Source of the DNA: Bacteroidales bacterium
GTDB taxonomy: Bacteria; Bacteroidota; Bacteroidia; Bacteroidales; Dysgonomonadaceae
DNA: 11,590 nucleotides
NCBI GenBank assembly: GCA_012728155.1
Contig: JAAYFR010000041.1
Coordinates: 1-11,590, forward strand
Reading direction: 5' to 3'
Under the pieces are notes generated by a model, which saw nothing but the letters and a program-made list of their open reading frames with translations, made no database searches and was not told the origin of the DNA. The translations under genes and the position numbers were made by a program. Position 1 is the stretch's first letter, and every line of letters starts with the position of its first letter. Shown piece by piece: positions 6,777-11,590 of this stretch.

Positions 6777-7691
6777 ATGAATAAACTATCATCATATGCC
6801 ATTCTGTTTCTCGCCTTATTCTCTTTCACAAACTGTTCCAATCGTATCAGTAATCCTCCTTTGGTAATCAACGAGGTGCTGGTAATCAACGAAGAGAACT
6901 TTGTGGACGATTATGGACGAAGAAGCGGATGGATTGAAATCTTCAACAATACTGCAAAGACACAGGATATAGGAGGATATTATCTCACCAACGATAAATC
7001 TGATCCCAAAAAATATCCTATTCCTAAAGGTGATGTGCTCACAAAAATAGCGCCTCACCATCATGTATTGTTTTGGGCGAACAATAAGCCTTATCAGGGA
7101 ACATTCCACATAAGTTTTGAACTGGATCCGGATAGGGAGAATTATATCGCATTGTTTAATGAGAGTGGCGAGAAAATGATTGATGAGGTAACTATTCCTA
7201 ATGGACAACTTGCCGACCAATCCTGGGGATACAAAATGGATGGAGAAAAATATGCACAAGATGGTACTCTCCTGCTCACCCTGCTGGATAAAGTGACCCC
7301 CAGTACCAATAATTTCACTCTCGATAAAAATGAAAAAGTTGAGAAATTCCGACAAAATGATAAATTTGGAGCATCTATGACAATTACATCAATGTTAGTG
7401 GTATTTGGAGCCCTCATTCTTCTATACCTGGTATTCAGAACTTCAGGGAAAGTTTCGTCAAAGCTGAAACAGAAAAAAGGTGAACGCCTCTCCATCAGTA
7501 AAGAGGGAGTGACCACCTCCTCCGGTCCCATATCGGGAGAAGTGCTCACCGCCATTTTTATGGCTCTTCACGAAGATCAAAACGAAATACACGATTTTGA
7601 GAATACTACCCTTACATTCAGTTCGGTCAACAAGAACTATTCACCGTGGAACTCTAAGATTTATGGATTGAGGGAACTACCCCGTAGATAA
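6777..7691 (+). CDS. lamin-tail domain / OadG-like gamma subunit of the sodium-pumping decarboxylase
   Basis: 304 residues. Residues 1-20 form a hydrophobic export signal ending in FTNC, a lipobox-like site with Cys20. Residues about 25-180 resemble a lamin-tail (LTD) beta-sandwich: INEVL, GWIEIFNNT, DIGGYYLTND, HHVLFWANN, and DEVTIPNGQLADQSWGY near the end. One membrane span follows at about 201-221. The cytoplasmic part ends with a conserved OadG-like block: EVLTAIFMALHEDQNEIHD (255-273) and SPWNSKIYGLR (289-299). OadG/MmdD subunits anchor and assemble the pump, and in oxaloacetate decarboxylase the C-terminus binds zinc and the carboxyltransferase; His272-Asp273 may play that part here (inference). 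The ATG at 6777 is chosen for its AGGAG 5 nt upstream and for the signal peptide; an in-frame TTG at 6744 would spoil both. The LTD would face the periplasm, which is unusual for a decarboxylase subunit; its ligand is unknown. Confidence 0.8.
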   Translation: MNKLSSYAILFLALFSFTNCSNRISNPPLVINEVLVINEENFVDDYGRRSGWIEIFNNTAKTQDIGGYYLTNDKSDPKKYPIPKGDVLTKIAPHHHVLFWANNKPYQGTFHISFELDPDRENYIALFNESGEKMIDEVTIPNGQLADQSWGYKMDGEKYAQDGTLLLTLLDKVTPSTNNFTLDKNEKVEKFRQNDKFGASMTITSMLVVFGALILLYLVFRTSGKVSSKLKQKKGERLSISKEGVTTSSGPISGEVLTAIFMALHEDQNEIHDFENTTLTFSSVNKNYSPWNSKIYGLRELPRR

Positions 7692-7721
7692 ATTAATATA
7701 AAAAGCAAATCAATAATCAAG

Positions 7722-8162
7722 ATGAAACAATATAAGTATAAAATCAACGGAAGCCTTTACAATGTTGTCATTCTGAACTCAAATGACAATTTGGCAGAAG
7801 TGGAAGTGAACGGCATTCCATACACTGTGGAGATCGAGAAAAAAACAAAAAAGCAGATCACCACTGCTTTTAAAAAACCTGCCCAAGCAGGCTCGCCACA
7901 GCCCGAAGTGAGCACACCGGTTGCCAGACATTCCCACAGTGCAGGCGATAATGCATTAAAATCTCCTCTTCCAGGGATTATTCTTGACATTACCTGTAAC
8001 GTGGGCGACACAGTCAAAAAGGGACAAAAACTACTTGTGCTGGAAGCTATGAAAATGGAAAATAACATCATAGCAGACCGGGATGGTATAATCAAGGAAA
8101 TTAAAGTAAGAAAAAGTGATCCTGTTTTGGAAGGATCAGAATTGCTTATCATAGCCGGATAG
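7722..8162 (+). CDS. biotin carboxyl carrier subunit of the decarboxylase
   Basis: 146 residues. The C-terminal biotinyl domain (about 78-146) holds the biotinylation motif EAMKM with the acceptor Lys111, preceded by the conserved SPLPG turn at 81-85 and followed by V..G..L..I at the end. Residues 1-45 form the short beta-rich N-terminal part common in MmdC/PycB-type carriers (YKINGSLYNV, VEVNGIPYTVEIE). They are joined by a flexible linker rich in Ala, Pro, Ser and Lys (about 46-78). The protein carries carboxybiotin between the carboxyltransferase and the membrane beta subunit. It lies 30 nt after the lamin-tail/OadG gene and only 3 nt before the first beta subunit, consistent with stoichiometric co-translation. 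This is the only biotin carrier in the window, so both beta subunits would have to share it. Confidence 0.92.
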   Translation: MKQYKYKINGSLYNVVILNSNDNLAEVEVNGIPYTVEIEKKTKKQITTAFKKPAQAGSPQPEVSTPVARHSHSAGDNALKSPLPGIILDITCNVGDTVKKGQKLLVLEAMKMENNIIADRDGIIKEIKVRKSDPVLEGSELLIIAG

Positions 8163-8165
8163 ATT

Positions 8166-9326
8166 ATGAACGATTTTTTCTTCTTCTTACTCGATAATTT
8201 AAAGGTTTTTTGGAATTATACGGGTTTTGCAAATGTGGAGATGGGTCATATTATCATGATCCTGTTTGGAATTACATTTATTTTCTTCGCTATTCGTTAC
8301 GAGTTTGAACCTCTGTTACTGATTCCTATCGGTTTCGGAATATTGATCGGAAACGTTCCGTTCGATCTCTCGGCAAATCTGGAAATAGGAATCTATGAAG
8401 AAGGGTCCGTTTTGAATATCCTCTACCAAGGGGTTCAAAAGGGATGGTATCCACCTTTGATTTTTCTGGGGATAGGGGCTATGACCGACTTCTCCGCATT
8501 GATTTCGAATCCAAAGTTAATATTGGTAGGGGCCGCCTGTCAGTTCGGTATTTTTGGCGCATATATCATCTCCTTGCAATTAGGATTTGCCCCCACAGAG
8601 GCTGCATCTATCGGAATTATTGGTGGTGCCGACGGTCCAACAGCGATCTTTCTCACCTCAAAATTAGCTCCGCACTTACTGGGTGCTGTAGCGATATCGG
8701 CCTATTCGTATATGGCGCTTATTCCGGTTCTACAACCGCCCTGTATGCGACTACTCACCACAAAAAAGGAGCGTCTTATCCGTATGAAACCGGCACGCAT
8801 GGTTTCTCAGAGTGAAAAAATTATTTTCCCGATTGCCGGATTGTTGTTGACAGCCTTTTTGGTTCCTTCGGGATTACCTTTGCTGGGGATGCTCTTCTTC
8901 GGTAACCTCCTGAAAGAATCGGGCGTAACCCGTCGCTTGGCAGAAACGGCACGTGGCCCGATGATTGATGTTGTTACTATCCTTTTAGGATTGATGGTGG
9001 GAGTTTCCACACAAGCCACAACCTTTCTGACTGCGGCATCCGTAAGAATATTCGGATTGGGTGCATTGTCGTTTATCATTGCTACCTGTGCCGGGGTATT
9101 GTTTGTGAAATTCTTCAACCTATTCCTGAAAAAGGATAATAAAATCAATCCTTTGATAGGAAATGCCGGAGTATCGGCGGTACCCGGATCGGCACGCATG
9201 TCGCAAATTGTTGGTTTGGAATACGACTCTTCCAACCATTTGTTAATGCATGCAATGGGACCGAATGTTGCCGGGGTAATAGCCTCTGCTGTATCCGCAG
9301 GTCTGATGTTGGGATTTTTATATTAA
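8166..9326 (+). CDS. sodium-translocating decarboxylase beta subunit (first copy)
   Basis: 386 residues, very hydrophobic, with about nine or more membrane segments; it is the OadB/MmdB/GcdB family pump. It decarboxylates carboxybiotin and exports Na+. Residues known to matter in Klebsiella OadB (Asp203, Tyr229, Asn373, Ser382, Arg389) map by motif and spacing to Asp156 in GGADGPTAIF, Tyr182 in SAYSYMAL, Asn328 in NPLIG, Ser337 in AGVSAVP and Arg344 in SARMS. The C-terminal HAMGPNVAGVI segment (362-372) is the usual family form. One difference is AVPGSARMS at 338-346, where many relatives and the second copy have Met in place of Gly341. The gene starts 3 nt after the biotin carrier stop, so the two are tightly coupled. 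This copy is the natural partner of mmdA. The name mmdB would suit, but the substrate is inferred from context. Confidence 0.92.
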   Translation: MNDFFFFLLDNLKVFWNYTGFANVEMGHIIMILFGITFIFFAIRYEFEPLLLIPIGFGILIGNVPFDLSANLEIGIYEEGSVLNILYQGVQKGWYPPLIFLGIGAMTDFSALISNPKLILVGAACQFGIFGAYIISLQLGFAPTEAASIGIIGGADGPTAIFLTSKLAPHLLGAVAISAYSYMALIPVLQPPCMRLLTTKKERLIRMKPARMVSQSEKIIFPIAGLLLTAFLVPSGLPLLGMLFFGNLLKESGVTRRLAETARGPMIDVVTILLGLMVGVSTQATTFLTAASVRIFGLGALSFIIATCAGVLFVKFFNLFLKKDNKINPLIGNAGVSAVPGSARMSQIVGLEYDSSNHLLMHAMGPNVAGVIASAVSAGLMLGFLY

Positions 9327-9348
9327 GATACAATTAGTATGCACATCT

Positions 9349-10506
9349 ATGGGCTTAGAACAACTGCTACCTGCCATTGCAGATATGACTTGGCAGGATT
9401 TGATCATGATAGGTGTGGGAATTCTCCTCATCTATCTGGCCATTGCCAAGGAATATGAACCGACGCTACTTCTTCCGATGGGATTTGGCGCCATTTTGGT
9501 GAATATTCCTTGGTCATCGGCACTCACACAAATTGATCCGGCAACAGGAGAGGCGGTACAAGGAATACTCAATATATTCTTTGATGCAGGGATTGTTACC
9601 GAGGTCTTCCCGCTGCTCATCTTTATCGCTATCGGGGCTATGATTGATTTCGGGCCTTTATTCAGAAATCCATCTTTATTGTTGTTCGGAGCCGCAGCCC
9701 AGTTCGGCATTTTTATTACAATGATATTTGCCACTTCGTTAGGGTATGACCTTAGAGAGGCCGCTTCTATTGGAATTATCGGCGCAGCAGACGGTCCCAC
9801 CTCTATTGTAGTGGCATCCCGTTTCGCTCCTAACCTGTTAGGTCCTATCTCTGTGGCTGCATACTCCTACATGGCACTTGTGCCGATTATCCAGCCTCTA
9901 GTTATCCGGCTATTGACCTCACGGAAGGAACGGCTTATTCGAATGTCTACAACAGGCCATAACAACAAAGTAATTTCGAAAAAAGCATTGATTGTTTTCC
10001 CTATTGTAGTCACAATTGTGGCGGGAATTATCGCACCTTCTTCACTTTCACTAATTGGGTTTTTGATGTTTGGAAACCTGGTACGGGAGTGTGGGGTATT
10101 AAATAAATTATCTCTATCGGCGCAAAATGAGCTGGCAAGTCTGGTTACCTTATTACTCGGAATCACGATTGCAAGTACGATGACAGCAGAGCGTTTTATC
10201 CGTTTAGACACGCTCATCATCATCGGATTAGGCCTCTTTGCCTTTATTTTTGATACTTTTGGCGGGGTAATTTTCGCAAAATTTCTGAACCTTTTCCGCA
10301 AAGAGGGTAACAAGATTAACCCGATGATAGGTGCCTGTGGAATTTCAGCTTTTCCGATGTCTGCCCGTGTAATTCATCAGATGGGACAGAAAGAAGATCC
10401 TTACAACTACTTGCTTATGCCGGCCATTAGTGCCAATGTAGGTGGACAAATAGGGTCGGTAGTTGCAGGAGGTATCATATTGACGCTTATACCTTTATTT
10501 GCTTAA
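9349..10506 (+). CDS. sodium-translocating decarboxylase beta subunit (second, divergent copy)
   Basis: 385 residues, a second OadB-family membrane protein, 22 nt after the first. It keeps all the sodium-site residues: Asp148 in GAADGPTSIV, Tyr174 in AAYSYMAL, Asn324 in NPMIG, Ser333 in CGISAFP and Arg340 in SARVI, and the long shared stretch QP..IRLLT..KERLIRM. It therefore looks functional, not decayed. It differs clearly from the first copy: the N-terminus is built differently, the HAMGPNVAGVI segment is replaced by PAISANVGGQI (358-368), and a loop near 200-210 carries inserted residues. The level of divergence suggests an old duplication or separate acquisition, not a recent copy. It is followed 13 nt later by a mini gamma-like protein, so the pair may form a second pump module that shares the upstream carboxyltransferase and carrier. 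No second carboxyltransferase is present in the window. Confidence 0.9.
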   Translation: MGLEQLLPAIADMTWQDLIMIGVGILLIYLAIAKEYEPTLLLPMGFGAILVNIPWSSALTQIDPATGEAVQGILNIFFDAGIVTEVFPLLIFIAIGAMIDFGPLFRNPSLLLFGAAAQFGIFITMIFATSLGYDLREAASIGIIGAADGPTSIVVASRFAPNLLGPISVAAYSYMALVPIIQPLVIRLLTSRKERLIRMSTTGHNNKVISKKALIVFPIVVTIVAGIIAPSSLSLIGFLMFGNLVRECGVLNKLSLSAQNELASLVTLLLGITIASTMTAERFIRLDTLIIIGLGLFAFIFDTFGGVIFAKFLNLFRKEGNKINPMIGACGISAFPMSARVIHQMGQKEDPYNYLLMPAISANVGGQIGSVVAGGIILTLIPLFA

Positions 10507-10519
10507 AAAAGAGTAGATT

Positions 10520-10666
10520 ATGTCACCAACAGTACAAACAGCTTTATTGATATCAGGGATTGGGATGATTGGAATTTTTATTTTCATGGCGCTCTTTTAC
10601 CTGCTCATTCTCGCATTGGACAAACTCCTTCCTCATAAGGAGGAGGCAAAAGCCGACGAGAAGTAA
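10520..10666 (+). CDS. small single-span OadG-like transporter subunit, 48 residues
   Basis: The ATG at 10520 opens a 48-codon frame ending in TAA, 13 nt after the second beta subunit. The N-terminus is a short polar stretch (MSPTVQ), then one long hydrophobic helix at about residues 8-33 with a glycine pattern (SGIGMIGIF) and FYLLILALDKLLP, then a charged tail (HKEEAKADEK). This is the layout of OadG/MmdD gamma subunits reduced to the membrane anchor: helix with G-x-G-M near its start and an acidic/basic cytoplasmic end. I recall similar short proteins annotated as OadG-related small subunits in Bacteroidota, but could not check. The most likely role is stabilising the second beta subunit. 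It lacks the HD/zinc-type C-terminus seen in the larger gamma protein. The coding call rests on spacing, operon position and the coherent membrane-protein composition. Confidence 0.78.
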   Translation: MSPTVQTALLISGIGMIGIFIFMALFYLLILALDKLLPHKEEAKADEK

Positions 10667-10692
10667 GTTTTCAGAATATTTCGACAAGGTTA

Positions 10693-10727
10693 AAAACAGA
10701 TAATGGAGCAGATTCATTATCTGTTTT
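10693..10727. terminator. bidirectional terminator between the decarboxylase operon and nadK
   Basis: AAAACAGATAATG (10693-10705) and CATTATCTGTTTT (10715-10727) form a perfect 13-bp inverted repeat around a 9-nt loop. On the plus strand the 3' arm ends in TTTT and continues GTTTTC; on the minus strand the arm also ends in a T run (the plus-strand TAAAAA). It should stop transcription from both convergent units. The nadK stop codon (10717-10719) lies inside one arm. Confidence 0.85.
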
Positions 10728-11590
10728 GTTTTCTCACATCTGCACCCCACATCAACTTGTCGCGCAGGGTTTCGTAGAAAGTGTGCCCAATCCGTTTCAC
10801 CACGCGGAGGGTGTAATCATCCTTTCTCACCTGAATATTTACCGACTCATCCAATACGCGCGACTCTCCATCCACTGAAACAAGAAACATATGGCTGCGG
10901 CTCTCCACTTTCAGCGAAATGATGCTGCTATCATCTACTACCAACGATCGCGATGTGAGGTTATGAGGTGCGATCGCAGAAAGGATGATACTGGGAGTGG
11001 AAGGAGATAAGATGGAGCCGCCAATACTCAGTGTATAGGCAGTAGATCCGGTGGGAGTAGATATTACCAACCCATCAGCCTGATAAGAGGTCAGGTAGTC
11101 ATTATTGATATAGGCATGGATCGAAAGCATCGACGCAGTATCCTGTTTCAAGATAGCCACCTCGTTGAGCGCATGCACATTAAAATTCTCCGGCGGAAAA
11201 GTCTCGTCGGTTGACAACTTCAGCAATGTGCGCTCTTCTATTTTGTATGTACCTCTCATCACCTCCTGCAATGTCTCTTCCATATCGGCATAATTGATCG
11301 CTGCCAAAAATCCCAACCGTCCTGTATTGATACCCAGAATAGGAATAGCGGAATCTCCTACTGTTCCGGCCGTTCTAAGGAAAGTGCCATCTCCCCCCAC
11401 ACTCACGACCATATCCATCGGCAGGAGTTTTTCATCAAGGGTACAGAGAGGCGCGATCTGCAGCCGCAGAGGTGCTGGCAGACTATTGAAAAAATGTGAA
11501 AGCAGGTGCAATTCTCCTCCAAATCTTACAATGGCTTCGCATACACCGCATATCTGTTCTTCGGCTTTGGCAGTCCTATCGGGGAACATA
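10717..11590 (-). CDS. nadK: NAD kinase (start outside window)
   Basis: About 290 residues are visible. It phosphorylates NAD to NADP in the cytoplasm. Counting from the Met encoded at 11589, the family motifs are GGDGTFLRT at 65-73 with the key Asp67, GINTGRLGFLA at 87-96, the NE pair at 142-143 in ALNEVAILK, and DGLVISTPTGSTAY at 172-185. The C-terminal VDGE is also present. The sequence MFPDRTAKAEE aligns with the first helix, so the opening beta strand (usually M-K-I-A-I-F in relatives) is missing; the true start probably lies a few codons beyond the right edge, and the Met at 11589 is internal. The gene converges on the decarboxylase operon and shares its terminator. Confidence 0.93.
   Translation of the reverse strand, partial: MFPDRTAKAEEQICGVCEAIVRFGGELHLLSHFFNSLPAPLRLQIAPLCTLDEKLLPMDMVVSVGGDGTFLRTAGTVGDSAIPILGINTGRLGFLAAINYADMEETLQEVMRGTYKIEERTLLKLSTDETFPPENFNVHALNEVAILKQDTASMLSIHAYINNDYLTSYQADGLVISTPTGSTAYTLSIGGSILSPSTPSIILSAIAPHNLTSRSLVVDDSSIISLKVESRSHMFLVSVDGESRVLDESVNIQVRKDDYTLRVVKRIGHTFYETLRDKLMWGADVRKQNR

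Noticed and set aside
6816..7355. 179-codon open frame on the minus strand
   Set aside because: It lies wholly antisense to the lamin-tail/OadG gene, has no recognisable domain, and the plus-strand gene fits the operon with a good ribosome binding site.
8444..8815. 123-codon plus-strand frame inside the first beta subunit gene
   Set aside because: The overlapping OadB frame is clearly conserved; this one has no family features and no independent start signal.
8166..10506. Recent tandem duplication of the beta subunit gene
   Set aside because: The two copies differ widely in protein sequence, N-terminus and conserved segments, so an old duplication or separate origin fits better.

Overview
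The window comes from a member of the Bacteroidota, most likely an anaerobic, fermentative Bacteroidales (Dysgonomonadaceae or Porphyromonadaceae-like; this is inferred from protein flavour only). The support is: several promoters of the Bacteroidota type (TAnnTTTG at -7, in one case with a TTTG at -33 spaced by 20 nt), mostly weak Shine-Dalgarno sequences, a GH92 glycosidase next to a CE15-type esterase, and a sodium-pumping methylmalonyl-CoA decarboxylase operon with a lamin-tail/OadG protein.

Layout. 1-342: the 3' end of a GH92 alpha-mannosidase. 454-1707: a secreted CE15-family (glucuronoyl esterase-like) hydrolase behind its own promoter. 1890-3477: cmk (cytidylate kinase) and ispH (HMBPP reductase), overlapping by 8 bp. 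3598-4581: ATP-dependent 6-phosphofructokinase, whose promoter starts inside the T-tract of the ispH terminator. 4695-10666: one long operon for the end of the succinate-propionate pathway: methylmalonyl-CoA epimerase, decarboxylase carboxyltransferase subunit, a lipoprotein-like lamin-tail/OadG gamma subunit, biotin carrier, two tandem divergent beta (sodium pump) subunits, and a 48-residue single-span gamma-like protein. 10717-11590, opposite strand: NAD kinase, cut by the window end. The two convergent units share a 13-bp hairpin that should terminate transcription both ways.

How it works together. The epimerase converts the (R)-methylmalonyl-CoA made by the mutase (not in the window) into (S)-methylmalonyl-CoA. 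The carboxyltransferase moves its carboxyl group to biotin on the small carrier, and the membrane beta subunit decarboxylates carboxybiotin while exporting Na+, so propionate formation is coupled to energy conservation. cmk, ispH, pfkA and nadK are housekeeping genes; GH92 and CE15 belong to glycan breakdown.

Most worth a second look are the second beta subunit plus mini-gamma protein without a second carboxyltransferase, the lamin-tail domain fused to a pump subunit, and the compact ispH terminator/pfkA promoter overlap. I saw no mobile element, CRISPR, tRNA, rRNA or phage signal. No gene-free stretch exceeds about 115 bases.
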